A DNA stretch of 64,000 bases from Rhodopirellula halodulae (GCF_020966775.1 NZ_JAJKFV010000033.1:1-64000), one strand, 5' to 3'; shown: positions 44,527 through 54,618, counted from the first letter of the stretch. Numbers and translations: made by a program. Notes: generated by a model not told the origin, from the letters alone.

Positions 44527-46707
44527 TCATTCGCTCGACGAACTCCAGACGTCCTTGTACCGCGAAAGCAGTTCGGATTCTTGTGGTGTTCCGATCGCGC
44601 GAAACGCATTCCACGCCGGTTTCGGTTTGCCTCGTGGATGTTCCTTGCTGCTCAATCCACGAAGCCCGAGAAGCAGCCCGCCTTCGCCGCTGTGATCGAC
44701 TGATCGATGGTAATCAAATGCCAACACGCTATCGAACTGGCGTAGCTGCTGGAACGTGTACAACACGGCCGCGACTTGTTGCTGCAGCGATTGCTCGTCG
44801 TCCTCGGGAGCATGAAACCCTTGTTCGCTTAGCAACACAGGTCGCACGTTGCCCTCGGCGTCACGCAAGCGGTCGCTCTTCATGTATTCATCCAAGACCG
44901 ACCAATTCTTCAGCGTGAACATTTTGGCGTCCAAGTCAAACTTCACGTTGTCGTTCCAGGTGTCGGATTCCCAAAGGCTTTCCGGGTACGGATGGTGAGC
45001 CATTCCCCATGGGAAGTCACCTTCGACCTCGCCGTGCTTGACCAACGATTCCATGATTTCTTTGGATCGGTACCAACGCCAATGAGCCGGGTTGGGCAGG
45101 TTCCAGTAGTGAGTCAACGAGATGAACGTGCGTGCGTGAGGGTTGATTCGACGTGTCGCGATGTCGACCATCCGCATGGAGCGAAAGTAGTGGTCCAAGT
45201 AAACGTGGTGCGGTGTTTCACCCATGTTGGTCCACTGCCACCCCGCATCGATCTCGTTGTGAACGATCCAGTGGTCGATTCGCAGATCACCTTCGCTGTA
45301 TCGCTCAGCCAAATAATCCAACGTGATCGCGTACAAGTTGGCGGAGTCCGGATCGGTCAAGTTCGGCATCGTATAGACGCCGGCCGGATCCGCATTCGGA
45401 TGCTGCAATGTCGGTCGCTGGCTGTCACGTGCAGACCTGTTCGTCTGATTCCCGATCAACAAAATTCCTGCCAACACCAATCCGGCCTCGCGTCCCATAC
45501 GGACACGCTTGTCTAAGTGCTGTTCCGCACCTTGGCGGACAAAGACCTGCTTGCCGCGAATGGTGACGGGAACGTAGCCCGGTTTGGGATGCAACTCGAT
45601 TAAACCGTTCAGCAAAATATTGACGGTGGCGTGCTGCAACCCAAGTTCACGGATCATTTCCGAGTTCAATTCCGACACGCAGGTGACTCCCTTCGCCGCA
45701 TGCAGCGTCGGCGTTGGCGGCAGTGTCTTTGCTTCGCTTTGATCGAGGACGTCGACATAGCGGACCGCGGAATACGGCGTGCAGGTGCGGCTGCCGTCGT
45801 CGCGAAGTGCACTGCTGATTGAAACCACTTGCCAACGCATTCCGGTTCGCTTCAACCAGGAACCGGGTGCGGCGGGGAACTTCACCTCGAATGTCCCATC
45901 ACTTCGCAGTCGGACCGATCGGAAATGCGTTTTGGAGTCAATGGTTGCCGGCAACGCCGAGATCTCGTCCAAATCACGAGCGATCAAACTCAGATTCGCC
46001 GTGGCAACTTCGCCAACAGCCTTTCCTGAAACCACCACATGCTCGGGCGAGTGTCGAACCTCGGTCAAACGGATCGGAAAATCGGTGTGATAGTAATTCG
46101 CAATGCGTTCGTCCAACTGCTGAAGTTGTTGCACGTGGGCGGCACGCTGCTGACGTTGCTTCCATTCGCGGTCATTCTCCGGACGCAGTGTCACCTTGCG
46201 AATACGAAACCGGACATCCTCTTTGCGACCAAAGTCCAATCGCAATGTGGTCGGTCCATCATCGTTCAAAAATAATTCGCCTTCCGATAGATCACAACTG
46301 TAGACCGTCCATCCTTCGGCGCGGTGCAAATACGGAAGGTCCAATCGTCGCTTCTCGCTGAACGGTTGGCCGATGAAGAGTTGCATGTTCTGAATGCCTT
46401 CTGGACAGAAGACTTCCATCGCCAGCATCCAATGACGATCGACGACAGGAGTGGCCGGGATGTCAAAGACGATATAAGGATCGTTGCCGGTTGAATCCAG
46501 AACCAACGCGCCACCGTCCTGCTGAATCGTCAAGTGATGACGGGACGCCGAGTCGACGGGGAGATTGATCGCATGGGATTGAGCCCTCACCGTTTGAGCC
46601 AGACCGCTCATCGCGATCAAACAACCAATCGCAATCGCGAATTGAATGCGAGTGCGTCGAGAGCACATTTCTCGCGCAATGCGAGACGGGTGCATGAACG
46701 TATGCAT
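44527..46707 (-). CDS. Secreted DUF5722 protein, glycosidase-like
   Basis: 726 residues. A signal peptide (IQFAIAIGCLIAMSGLAQTVRAQ) follows 20 N-terminal residues, so a later ATG may be the start. An N-terminal beta domain (VFDIPATPVVDRHWMLAMEVFCPEG, TTLRLDFGRKEDVRFRIRKVTL) precedes the DUF5722 catalytic-like barrel. HNEID near residue 481 and LSEQGF near 626 look like an acid/base glutamate and a nucleophile glutamate of a clan GH-A barrel, with LTHYWNLP and WGMAHHPYP between. DUF5722 proteins are thought to be glycoside hydrolases; the substrate is not known. No carbohydrate gene is next to it. Confidence 0.8.
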   Translation of the reverse strand: MHTFMHPSRIAREMCSRRTRIQFAIAIGCLIAMSGLAQTVRAQSHAINLPVDSASRHHLTIQQDGGALVLDSTGNDPYIVFDIPATPVVDRHWMLAMEVFCPEGIQNMQLFIGQPFSEKRRLDLPYLHRAEGWTVYSCDLSEGELFLNDDGPTTLRLDFGRKEDVRFRIRKVTLRPENDREWKQRQQRAAHVQQLQQLDERIANYYHTDFPIRLTEVRHSPEHVVVSGKAVGEVATANLSLIARDLDEISALPATIDSKTHFRSVRLRSDGTFEVKFPAAPGSWLKRTGMRWQVVSISSALRDDGSRTCTPYSAVRYVDVLDQSEAKTLPPTPTLHAAKGVTCVSELNSEMIRELGLQHATVNILLNGLIELHPKPGYVPVTIRGKQVFVRQGAEQHLDKRVRMGREAGLVLAGILLIGNQTNRSARDSQRPTLQHPNADPAGVYTMPNLTDPDSANLYAITLDYLAERYSEGDLRIDHWIVHNEIDAGWQWTNMGETPHHVYLDHYFRSMRMVDIATRRINPHARTFISLTHYWNLPNPAHWRWYRSKEIMESLVKHGEVEGDFPWGMAHHPYPESLWESDTWNDNVKFDLDAKMFTLKNWSVLDEYMKSDRLRDAEGNVRPVLLSEQGFHAPEDDEQSLQQQVAAVLYTFQQLRQFDSVLAFDYHRSVDHSGEGGLLLGLRGLSSKEHPRGKPKPAWNAFRAIGTPQESELLSRYKDVWSSSSE

Positions 46708-46840
46708 CGTTAGTCAGGTGGGCAGGAAGGGGCGGGACCGTTCTCGCGGAACGGTGAAAGGCATTGTCGATGACCACCACCAATGTCGCTCTCGCATCGA
46801 CAGTATCGTTGCGAGAATACGGAGCAGCCAGACACGACCT

Positions 46841-48526
46841 TTATAGTTCAGTCGAAGCGTCTGCGGGGGAGGTTTCGCGGGTGACCACCGGCGAAGTCAT
46901 CAACTCGCCTTTTTGTGGCATGCCTCCGTCGACATCGATTTGCACGCTCAGATGGCAACGCCAATTTTCGTCGTCCGGCTCAGGGAAATCGCTCCGTAAA
47001 TGGACGCCTCGCGATTCAGTTCGAGCCAGCGCGGAGGATGCCATGCAGTGCGCGGTGAGCAACAGGTTCTGAAGCTCCCAGCCCTCGACTTTGTCGAACT
47101 GATATCGCATCACGTAGGCTGCCAGAGACCGGATCTGGGCGTCCGCCTGCCGCAGTCCTTCCGCGTCGCGCTGCACGCCGACCAAACGCCCCATCAAACT
47201 TTTGAGCGAAACGCGAACATCGGCAATGTCGATGGATTCAGATTGTGCGTGACTAGCATGTTGAATACGACGAGCCACCATCTTGTGCGGCCCCTCGGCT
47301 GCCGAACGACTGGCGGCTTCACCAGCATGAGCCCCGTACACCAAACCTTCCAACAAGCTGTTGCTGGCCAAACGGTTCGCACCATGCAACCCTGAACTGG
47401 TCGCTTCACCCGCCGCCCACAAACCGGGCAAGCTCGTGCGTCCTTGCATGTCGACTTTGACACCACCGATCATGTAGTGAGCCCCCGGTCGGACGGGGAT
47501 TCGATCCGTCGCGATGTCCAAGTCAAACTTGCGACACGTTTCCGCGATGCCGGGGAAGCGGGCTCGAACGTGTTCCGCATTCAAATGTGACAAGTCCAAA
47601 TACACGCACGGATGCGCGGTCTCGTTCATCTGATTGACGATCGATTGGCTGACCACGTCCCGCGGCGCGAGTTCACCGCGTGAATCGTAGTCTGGCATGA
47701 ATCGATGCCCGGTGGCGTCTCGCAAGTAAGCGCCATCGCCTCGAACGGCCTCCGTGATCAGCGATCGCGACGACCCTGCGATGTAGAGCACCGTGGGATG
47801 GAACTGGATGAACTCCATGTCGCGTAGTTGCACGCCGGCCCGATACGCCAGTGAGGTTCCGTCCCCCGTCGCGACCGGTGGGTTGGTCGATTCGCGATAG
47901 ACCTGCCCCACGCCGCCAGTACACAGAATCGTTTCCTTCGCCCAAACCATCGTTGGACGTCCATCACTGGAAACGACGATCGCGCCGTGACAGCGACCTT
48001 CTTGACTGAGCAGATCGACCGTGAACGCGTTTTCCCAAATGTCGATGTTAGACGCCTCACGCGAACGAGCGATCACGGCTCGCATGACTTCTCGTCCCGT
48101 GGCATCGCCCATCGCATGAACGATGCGTTCGTGGCTGTGACCACCTTCGCGTCCCAACGCAAGCTCACCTTCGCTTTTGTCGAATTGGGTTCCCCAGTGG
48201 ATCAATTCCTCGATCCGCCGCGGGCCTTCGTGAACCACCCGTTCCACCACCTCGCGATCGCACAAATTGCCGCCAGCGATCAGTGTGTCACGAATGTGGT
48301 CATCGAAGCAGTCCTCGGGATCCAGCACCCCCGCGATGCCACCCTGGGCGTAGTTGCTGTTGGACTCTCGCAATTCGTCCTTGGTGATCACCAACACGGA
48401 CAAATTGGGTTCGACCGCGTTAGCCGCACGCAAACCAGCCAACCCACCGCCGATGACCAGAACGTCGGTGAAACGATGCAGGGCTCTTCGCGAATCGAAT
48501 GGCAAAAGATACCGGGGTGTGATCAT
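46841..48526 (-). CDS. nadB: L-aspartate oxidase
   Basis: 561 residues. The FAD site is in DVLVIGGGLAGLRAANAV. Then follow the family segments SNSNYAQGGIAGVL, EGGHSHERIVHAMGDATGREVM, FIQFHPTVLY, SRSLITEAVRGDGAYL, RPGAHYMIGGVKVD, GLWAAGEATSSGLHGANRLASNSLLEGLVYG. The C-terminal helical part is present. The enzyme oxidises L-aspartate to iminoaspartate in NAD synthesis. It is close to fumarate reductase flavoproteins, but the HGANRLASNSLLE and HSHERI blocks support NadB. No nadA or nadC is beside it. Confidence 0.95.
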   Translation of the reverse strand: MITPRYLLPFDSRRALHRFTDVLVIGGGLAGLRAANAVEPNLSVLVITKDELRESNSNYAQGGIAGVLDPEDCFDDHIRDTLIAGGNLCDREVVERVVHEGPRRIEELIHWGTQFDKSEGELALGREGGHSHERIVHAMGDATGREVMRAVIARSREASNIDIWENAFTVDLLSQEGRCHGAIVVSSDGRPTMVWAKETILCTGGVGQVYRESTNPPVATGDGTSLAYRAGVQLRDMEFIQFHPTVLYIAGSSRSLITEAVRGDGAYLRDATGHRFMPDYDSRGELAPRDVVSQSIVNQMNETAHPCVYLDLSHLNAEHVRARFPGIAETCRKFDLDIATDRIPVRPGAHYMIGGVKVDMQGRTSLPGLWAAGEATSSGLHGANRLASNSLLEGLVYGAHAGEAASRSAAEGPHKMVARRIQHASHAQSESIDIADVRVSLKSLMGRLVGVQRDAEGLRQADAQIRSLAAYVMRYQFDKVEGWELQNLLLTAHCMASSALARTESRGVHLRSDFPEPDDENWRCHLSVQIDVDGGMPQKGELMTSPVVTRETSPADASTEL

Positions 48527-49129
48527 CGTCCGTCCGTCGTGTTAACAAATTCGAGCGCGAGCGTTCTCGGCAATTTCACAGTGTAACCCGTGATATCTCG
48601 CTTGACCGGCCCCCTGAAAATCGCGTTCGCCGCGGTGGTCGCCGGTGATCTGACCCAATACACACGCACCAATGTGGGGGTCCAAGTTGTCTGAGCCGGA
48701 CCATGCGAGAGCGGAATCATAACCGGACGGCAAAAAATCCGATCACAGCAGGCGTTTTGGAACCACCGCACACCACAGAAGCCCCGCGAATCGTTCGTGT
48801 TATGCGGAATCGGTGGACAGATCCGCACAAGACGAATTTCCGGCGCCGAGGTGTCTCGGTCAGAATAGGCATCTCCTTGCGAGCACAACTGAACGCGGGA
48901 GTGAAAATGAATCAACAGATCCTTTCACACCGGGATGCAAACCTTCGCGGCGCGGGTAAACTTTTGGTTTCCGTTCGTCGGTTTTGAATGGATTCGCGCG
49001 AAAACGAATCGGCTGGCGACTGATCATCGCGGTCGCCGCCTTTCGCCGCCGCGTGATCAGAAACCTCGATCGGCCTTTCATTGCACACCGTCGCGATGTG
49101 TTCGCCGGTCGTCTGCCTGTTGGAACAAA
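48527..49129. other. Long divergent intergenic region between nadB and pssA
   Basis: About 600 bp with only arginine-rich shadow frames on both strands. It holds the promoters of both genes. I see no tRNA, riboswitch-like structure or palindrome of note here. The plus-strand frame continuous with pssA begins at 48935, but the conserved protein starts at 49130. Confidence 0.5.
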
Positions 49130-50083
49130 ATGAGCGAACTCAAACCACGACACCCCCTGGTCGACGACGAGATGCTCGAGGACGACCTCGAGATGGATCT
49201 CGAATCGGAACAGCAACGATCGCGACTGGGCCGCCGCCGAAAACGAAAGCGTGGTCATCGGCGACGTCTGACGTTGGCCGTGCTGCCAACCATTTTGACG
49301 CTGGGCAACGGTGTGTGTGGTTTGGCCGCGATCGCGATCGCCGTCAGCACCGCCTCGCTTGATTGGACGCCCGAATCGAAATTGTTCGCTGCCGGTTTGC
49401 TGATCTTTGGCGGCATGCTGTTCGATGCGTTGGATGGATCGGCGGCACGTTTGACGGGACAAGCCAGCCGCTTTGGTGCTGAATTGGATTCTTTGTGCGA
49501 CGCGGTGACCTTTGGTGTTGCTCCGGCGGTCATCGTGTGGCGGATCAGCGACGTGCTGCTACAACGATTGACGTGGGGTATCGGCGTGCTGTTCGCGTTG
49601 TGTGTGTTGATCCGGTTGGCGCGTTTCAATGTCGAAACGCCCGAAGACGACGACCACGAAGGCTTCGAAGGCTTGCCCTCACCCGCCGCGGCCGGAACCA
49701 TCGCGGCATTCGCCATTGCAATCCCCGACTTGGCTGACTTTGCCGTCGAAGAAACCTATCCCGAATGGATTCATCAACTGGCGCAGTTCGCTCTAAACGG
49801 ATCGCACTACGTGATTCCGATCTTGGCATTGGTGCTCGCGTTCCTGATGGTTTCGCGTTACGAGTACCCACACGTATTCGCTCAACTGGTTCGCGGCCGA
49901 CGAGCACCACACCAAATTGGTCAAGCCTTGTTCGCTGTCGTTGGTGTTGTGTTGCTGCACTGGGTCGCTCTGCCCGTTGTCTTTTGTTACTTCGCGTTCA
50001 TGTCACCCGTGCGTAGTTTCCTGCAAGGCAAATCAGCGAGCACCGCTGGTTCGAATCCAACAACGTCGGCCGAAAGCGGATGA
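49130..50083 (+). CDS. pssA: CDP-diacylglycerol-serine O-phosphatidyltransferase
   Basis: 317 residues from ATG 49130. An acidic, then very basic N-terminus (DDEMLEDDLEMDLE, RRRKRKRGHRRR) precedes about eight membrane helices. The CDP-alcohol phosphotransferase motif D-G-x2-A-R-x8-G-x3-D-x3-D is seen in LDGSAARLTGQASRFGAELDSLCD. Helices such as LAVLPTILTLGNGVCGLAAIAIAVS and HYVIPILALVLAFLMVSRY follow. It would make phosphatidylserine in the membrane from CDP-diacylglycerol. The stop overlaps the next start by 4 bp (ATGA). Confidence 0.88.
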   Translation: MSELKPRHPLVDDEMLEDDLEMDLESEQQRSRLGRRRKRKRGHRRRLTLAVLPTILTLGNGVCGLAAIAIAVSTASLDWTPESKLFAAGLLIFGGMLFDALDGSAARLTGQASRFGAELDSLCDAVTFGVAPAVIVWRISDVLLQRLTWGIGVLFALCVLIRLARFNVETPEDDDHEGFEGLPSPAAAGTIAAFAIAIPDLADFAVEETYPEWIHQLAQFALNGSHYVIPILALVLAFLMVSRYEYPHVFAQLVRGRRAPHQIGQALFAVVGVVLLHWVALPVVFCYFAFMSPVRSFLQGKSASTAGSNPTTSAESG

Positions 50084-51135
50084 TCGCCCGTTGGCTGGTG
50101 GGGATGATCTTTGGCACGTTGATCGTTGCGATCACGTCGCCGCTGTTTGTCCGCAGCTACGTTCCTCGTCAATGGGATGACGCCAGACAGCAAATCATTC
50201 TCCGGCCAGGTGACAGCTATCGTTGGCGAAGCGAAGGATACGCCACCACCGCGATCGGGCCTCACGGCATGATGGGGCGGACTAGTTTGCCTACCCGTCC
50301 TTCGGCAACTGAACGCGAACTTGAAACATCGCCGGCAACGGTTGCTCTTTGGGGAGACTCTCAAGCCGAAGGCGTCAGCGTTGCTGACACGAACAAGCTT
50401 TTTCGCCAAATCGAACGTTTTGCGGACCAACGGGCGTCGGGCACGGTTCACGTTTTGCCACTCGGAAAAAGCGGCGATGACGCGAATGCCTGGATCGCGC
50501 AGATGCCTTTGGTGGAAGACAACCTGGGCGTCACCAACCACGTGATCTTGTTGTGCGAAACGGTGGACTTGTTGGTTCAGCCACCAACCGACACTACTGA
50601 GTATTCAGCACCGGTCATCACAAACGATCCAGTCGGAAAGCTTCCCGACTTCCTGCTGCAAGCCGCGAAAAACTTGGTGATCGATGACCGAAACGGTGGT
50701 CCCCGCAGTCTTCGTTTTCAAGTCGGACCGGTTAACTCGGATACCGATCTAACGCACCAAATGAACGAAGCTGTCGATTCGTTGGAACAACGAAGCAACT
50801 TTGTCGAGACCTTGACTCGAATCCGCGAGGCCAGCGATCGCGATGTAACTTTGGTCTACGCACCTCGATCCCCCGTCGTGTTCGCGGGCGGCCTGCGTTG
50901 GCATGATCCCGACGCAACTTCCTTCACGATGATTCGCGAGACTTGCGAAGACCTTGGAATCGACGTCATCGATTGTCGCCAAGCGTTTCGCGAGATGGTT
51001 CAACGCGGCGTTTTTCCACACGGCTTCCACAACGGTGAGATCGGCAACGGCCACCTGAACGAAGATGGCTACCGCGTCATCGCGGAACAATTGATCCAGT
51101 CGTGGAAAGGTGATACTCGGGGAGCCACCGAGTGA
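50080..51135 (+). CDS. SGNH-like membrane-anchored protein, AlgJ/AlgX-like
   Basis: 351 residues. An N-terminal membrane helix (WLVGMIFGTLIVAITSPLFV) is followed by an SGNH-type domain: WGDSQAEGVSV at the nucleophile serine, LLCETVDLL, and GHLNEDGYRVIA with the aspartate and histidine. This layout, next to an MBOAT gene, is that of AlgJ/AlgX-like or DltD-like partners of O-acyltransferases. It overlaps pssA by 4 bp at its start and the MBOAT gene by 4 bp at its end (GTGA), so the three genes should be translated together. Probably transfers or binds an acyl group outside the membrane. Confidence 0.78.
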   Translation: MIARWLVGMIFGTLIVAITSPLFVRSYVPRQWDDARQQIILRPGDSYRWRSEGYATTAIGPHGMMGRTSLPTRPSATERELETSPATVALWGDSQAEGVSVADTNKLFRQIERFADQRASGTVHVLPLGKSGDDANAWIAQMPLVEDNLGVTNHVILLCETVDLLVQPPTDTTEYSAPVITNDPVGKLPDFLLQAAKNLVIDDRNGGPRSLRFQVGPVNSDTDLTHQMNEAVDSLEQRSNFVETLTRIREASDRDVTLVYAPRSPVVFAGGLRWHDPDATSFTMIRETCEDLGIDVIDCRQAFREMVQRGVFPHGFHNGEIGNGHLNEDGYRVIAEQLIQSWKGDTRGATE

Positions 51136-52550
51136 ATTTTACTCAGTTGGAGTTTTTGATCTTCCTTGCGGTCGTCGTTGCCGTGACTTGGTGCCTTCGC
51201 CAACGCAACGCACGCAACGTTTGGTTGCTGGTCGCCAGCTACTACTTCTATGCGTATTGGGACTTTCGATTCTGCGGATTGTTGTTGCTTTCGACGATCG
51301 TTGACTTCGCCGTTGCTCAGCAGATCCATCGCTCGCACGAAGCAACGGTTCGCAGACGCTGGCTTTGGGTGAGTCTGGCCGTCAACTTAGGAATGCTGGG
51401 GTTTTTCAAGTATTTCAACTTCTTTCTCGATACCGCCAAGCCATTGGTCGAAGCCGTCGGCCTGAACGCCAGCACGCTTCCAATCGTGTTGCCAGTGGGA
51501 ATTTCCTTCTTCACGTTTCAAACGCTCAGCTACACGATCGACGTTTACCGGCGAAAGCTCACACCCACGTCGCGGTTCCTTGACTTCGCCTTGTATGTGG
51601 CATTCTTCCCGCAATTGGTGGCCGGCCCCATCGTTCGCGCGGTGCATCTGCTGCCGCAACTATCAACCGTGCCCCGATGGAGAAAGCTGCGTTTCTACAA
51701 CGGATTTCAACAGTTGCTTCGCGGCGCGGTCAAGAAAGTGCTGATCGCGGACCACTTGGCCGCGCTGGTCGACGGCGTTTTCGCTGGGCCTGAGTTGTAT
51801 TCCTCGCTGACGGTTTGGCTCGCTGTGGTCGGGTACGCCGGTCAGATCTACTACGACTTTTCCGGCTACAGCGACATGGCGATTGGAATCGCGAAAATGC
51901 TGGGGTACCGGTTCCCGGTCAACTTTCGACATCCCTATTGGTCCGTCTCCATCGGTGAGTTTTGGCACCGATGGCACATCACATTGTCCACCTGGCTGCG
52001 CGACTATCTTTTCATCCCGCTTGGTGGTTCACGTGGATCCCAATTGCAAACCGCCCGGAACTTGATGCTGACGATGACGCTCGGCGGACTCTGGCACGGC
52101 GCCGCCATGACGTTTGTCCTATGGGGCATTTGGCACGGACTCGCATTGGTTGCCAGTCGCGTTCGAACATTCCGTTTCCCCCGGTTCACCAATTGGTTGA
52201 TGACGTTGGGCATCGTGCTGTTTGGCTGGGTGCTGTTCCGAGCCGAAACCGCCGCGGACGCTTGGGTAATCTATCAACGTCTGATCGGACTAAGAGTTGA
52301 CGTTCCCTTGACCGCTGACGGTTCACTGATGTGGCAACAACCGGGCTCGATGCTTTGGCTGCCTCCGCTTCCGCTCTTGGCGATCGCGTGCATGTTCGCC
52401 GAACACTTGGCTTGGCGAACGCAACTGAGACGGTGGATGCGACTGCCGATAGACAATTGGTTCTCGCCGGTTGCGACGTCGATCTTGTTGTGGGCGCTGT
52501 TGCTGTACGCCCCTCGCGGCTTTCGTCCGTTCGTCTACTTTCAGTTTTGA
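51132..52550 (+). CDS. MBOAT O-acyltransferase (AlgI-like)
   Basis: 472 residues with a GTG start that overlaps the previous stop by 4 bp. About ten membrane helices. Typical MBOAT blocks: VASYYFYAYWD, LPVGISFFTFQTLSYTIDVYRR, FFPQLVAGPIVRA, YYDFSGYSDMAIGIAKMLGYRFPVNFRHPYWS, FWHRWHITLSTWLRDYLFIPLGG, and the active-site histidine in GLWHGAAMTFVLWG. AlgI-type proteins move acetyl groups across the membrane to acetylate polysaccharides. With the SGNH-like protein it should form an O-acylation system; the target polymer is unknown. It converges on a dehydrogenase gene 30 bp away. Confidence 0.92.
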   Translation: MNFTQLEFLIFLAVVVAVTWCLRQRNARNVWLLVASYYFYAYWDFRFCGLLLLSTIVDFAVAQQIHRSHEATVRRRWLWVSLAVNLGMLGFFKYFNFFLDTAKPLVEAVGLNASTLPIVLPVGISFFTFQTLSYTIDVYRRKLTPTSRFLDFALYVAFFPQLVAGPIVRAVHLLPQLSTVPRWRKLRFYNGFQQLLRGAVKKVLIADHLAALVDGVFAGPELYSSLTVWLAVVGYAGQIYYDFSGYSDMAIGIAKMLGYRFPVNFRHPYWSVSIGEFWHRWHITLSTWLRDYLFIPLGGSRGSQLQTARNLMLTMTLGGLWHGAAMTFVLWGIWHGLALVASRVRTFRFPRFTNWLMTLGIVLFGWVLFRAETAADAWVIYQRLIGLRVDVPLTADGSLMWQQPGSMLWLPPLPLLAIACMFAEHLAWRTQLRRWMRLPIDNWFSPVATSILLWALLLYAPRGFRPFVYFQF

Positions 52551-52580
52551 ATCAAATAGCAACGCCGCACTTCGCTCAAT

Positions 52581-53495
52581 TCACGTCCGCGTCTTCCAAT
52601 CCAAACCGGACAAATTCGCGATTGCCAATGCGAGTGCCTGCGTGCCATCGCGTTCGTGCCCTTGTGCGGCGACGGCTTGATAAAGCTGTTCCGCCAAGGC
52701 CAACCCAGGCATCGACAACTTCATTCGGCGTGACTCAGCCAAAGCGATGCCCATGTCCTTGATGAAGTGTTCCACGTAGAAACCCGGGTCAAAATCATTG
52801 CCGATGATTCGCGGTCCCAAGTTGCTGAGCGACCAACTTCCCGCCGCGCCCGAACCGACCGACTGCAACACCGTTGGCAGATCCAAACCGGCACGATGCC
52901 CATAAATCAAAGCTTCGCAAACGCCGATCATGTTCGTCGCGATCAAAATTTGATTGACCATTTTGGTGTGCTGACCGGCACCCGGTCCACCTTGATGGAC
53001 AATCGTTTTGCCCATGATCTCTAGCATCGGACGAACGCGTTGCAACGCATCCGCATCGCCGCCGACCATGATGGACAGTGCCCCGTTGCGTGCTCCCGTG
53101 TCGCCGCCGGAAACCGGTGCATCCAACGATGCCACCTGTTTCTGCGCGGCATGCTCCGCGATCTCGACGGCCAGCGATGGTTCGCTGGTGGTCATGTCCA
53201 CCACGACGCTACCGGGCTTCGCACCCGCCAGCACTCCCGATTCAGGATCCAGAATGACCTGCCGGACGTCTCGCGGGTAACCAACGATGGTGAAGATCAC
53301 GTCGCTCTGTTCCGCGACTTCTTTCGGTGTTGCACACCACGTTGCCCCCGCCGCCAACAAATCGCTGGCCTTTTCTTTGGTTCGCGTGGTGACCGCGACG
53401 GCGTAACCACCTTTCAGCAAGTGACCGCACATGCTGGATCCCATCACTCCCGTTCCAATCCATCCGATTCGTGGAAGTGATTGGGTGTCTGACAT
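52581..53495 (-). CDS. NAD(P)-dependent beta-hydroxyacid dehydrogenase
   Basis: 304 residues. Rossmann motif [13 protein letters not shown] at the N-terminus, substrate-binding [16 protein letters not shown], and the catalytic lysine in [14 protein letters not shown]. The C-terminal all-helical part includes FVEHF-like [13 protein letters not shown] and [10 protein letters not shown]. Members include 3-hydroxyisobutyrate and tartronate semialdehyde reductases and 6-phosphogluconate-like enzymes. The exact substrate cannot be read. It is 6 bp downstream of the NHL gene's stop but starts upstream of it: the genes are on the same strand with 52581-53495 after 53502-54566. Confidence 0.9.
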   Translation of the reverse strand: MSDTQSLPRIGWIGTGVMGSSMCGHLLKGGYAVAVTTRTKEKASDLLAAGATWCATPKEVAEQSDVIFTIVGYPRDVRQVILDPESGVLAGAKPGSVVVDMTTSEPSLAVEIAEHAAQKQVASLDAPVSGGDTGARNGALSIMVGGDADALQRVRPMLEIMGKTIVHQGGPGAGQHTKMVNQILIATNMIGVCEALIYGHRAGLDLPTVLQSVGSGAAGSWSLSNLGPRIIGNDFDPGFYVEHFIKDMGIALAESRRMKLSMPGLALAEQLYQAVAAQGHERDGTQALALAIANLSGLDWKTRT

Positions 53496-53501
53496 GGCGA
53501 G

Positions 53502-54566
53502 TTACCTGGTGGGTAGGGGGACTCTCAAGATGCGATGATGAAAACTGTCAGCAATGTAAAGCTGATCGTCGTGTATGCAAACGCCATGAGGCCTGCGCAG
53601 TTGGTATTCACCAAGATTCAATGTGCCGACGGTGCCGTTTTGCGGGTCATAGACACGGACTAAATGGTTCACATCGTCGGCGATAAAAACACGCCCATCG
53701 GATGCAACGTCCATGTGTTTTGGGCCGTTGAACGAGGATGCCAGACCCTCACCGTCAACACTGCCTTTCTTGCCGTTGCCCGCCAGCACCGTCGCGGAAT
53801 GATCCTCGTCCATTCTTCGCAAACGATTCCCATTTCGTTCCAGTACCAGCAACCGCCCTTGCGGATCCAGGTCGACCGCCCGCGGGTCCTTCAACTTGGC
53901 ATCTCGTCCCACCAAAACATCCACAATCCCCGTTTCGAGATAGATCGAACGAACCACTTGATTGCCGATGTCCGCGACTAGCAACCGACGACGGTCCGGC
54001 GTCAACGTGACACAGATTGGCTCATGAAACGTCGCCTCGTGCCGAACGACTCGCTCCTTCGACGGACCTTCTTTGCCTGTCCCCGCGAACGTGTCCACAA
54101 ACCACTCTCCCGAGGCGTTTTGTTGCAAACGACGCACCGAATGATTGCTGTGATCCGACAAATACAGGACGTCATGGTCATCGATCGCCAAGTTATGCAG
54201 CTTGTTGAATCGAGCCTGTTTGGCCGGACCGTCGACATAGCCCAACGCATTGGCGTCGCTTGCTGATTCGGGACCCGCGATCACCTTTGGTTCCGTCGGG
54301 TTATCGGGAGCACAACGCAAGACACGACCGCCATCAAACTCAACGATCCACATTCGGTTGTGGGAATCAAACTCCACCGCGAAGGGTGTATTGAGCGGAC
54401 CGGGTGCAGGCTGCGAGTCAAAGCTTGGCGAATCGGGACCAATCAGCACCTCCACCGGCAAAGCCTCCGAAGGAACCAAAATTCGGGGATCTTCGGCTTC
54501 GAGTGAGAGGCAAGGAAACAGACCAATCGCCACAGCTGCTGCGGTCGCAAGACATCGTGATTTCAT
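53502..54566 (-). CDS. Secreted NHL-repeat protein
   Basis: 354 residues from the ATG at 54566, which begins a signal peptide (CLATAAAVAIGLFPCLSLEAE). The rest is a beta-propeller of NHL type: NTPFAVEFDSHNRMWIVEFDGGRVLR, NKLHNLAIDDHDVLYLSDHSNHSVRRL, HEPICVTLTPDRRRLLVADIGNQVVRSI, DPRAVDLDPQGRLLVLERNGNRLRRM, GPKHMDVASDGRVFIADDVNHLVRVY, RRPHGVCIHDDQLYIADSFHHRILRV. The six repeats make a closed six-blade propeller. Such proteins bind ligands or are paired with the cytochrome-like operon. It lies 52 bp downstream of a DUF1501 gene on the same strand, so it is probably the third gene of that operon. Confidence 0.85.
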   Translation of the reverse strand: MKSRCLATAAAVAIGLFPCLSLEAEDPRILVPSEALPVEVLIGPDSPSFDSQPAPGPLNTPFAVEFDSHNRMWIVEFDGGRVLRCAPDNPTEPKVIAGPESASDANALGYVDGPAKQARFNKLHNLAIDDHDVLYLSDHSNHSVRRLQQNASGEWFVDTFAGTGKEGPSKERVVRHEATFHEPICVTLTPDRRRLLVADIGNQVVRSIYLETGIVDVLVGRDAKLKDPRAVDLDPQGRLLVLERNGNRLRRMDEDHSATVLAGNGKKGSVDGEGLASSFNGPKHMDVASDGRVFIADDVNHLVRVYDPQNGTVGTLNLGEYQLRRPHGVCIHDDQLYIADSFHHRILRVPLPTR

Positions 54567-54618
54567 TAAAGTTGTGCAATTCCAGTTTGAGACGTATTCC
54601 ACGTGAACGAGGCTACTT

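Noticed and set aside
48523-48915. Minus-strand frame of 130 residues upstream of nadB
   Set aside because: No family likeness, cysteine- and arginine-rich, and it overlaps the nadB start.
50046-50062. GGTTCGAATCC, a tRNA T-arm-like word
   Set aside because: It lies inside the pssA coding sequence and there is no acceptor stem or anticodon arm around it.
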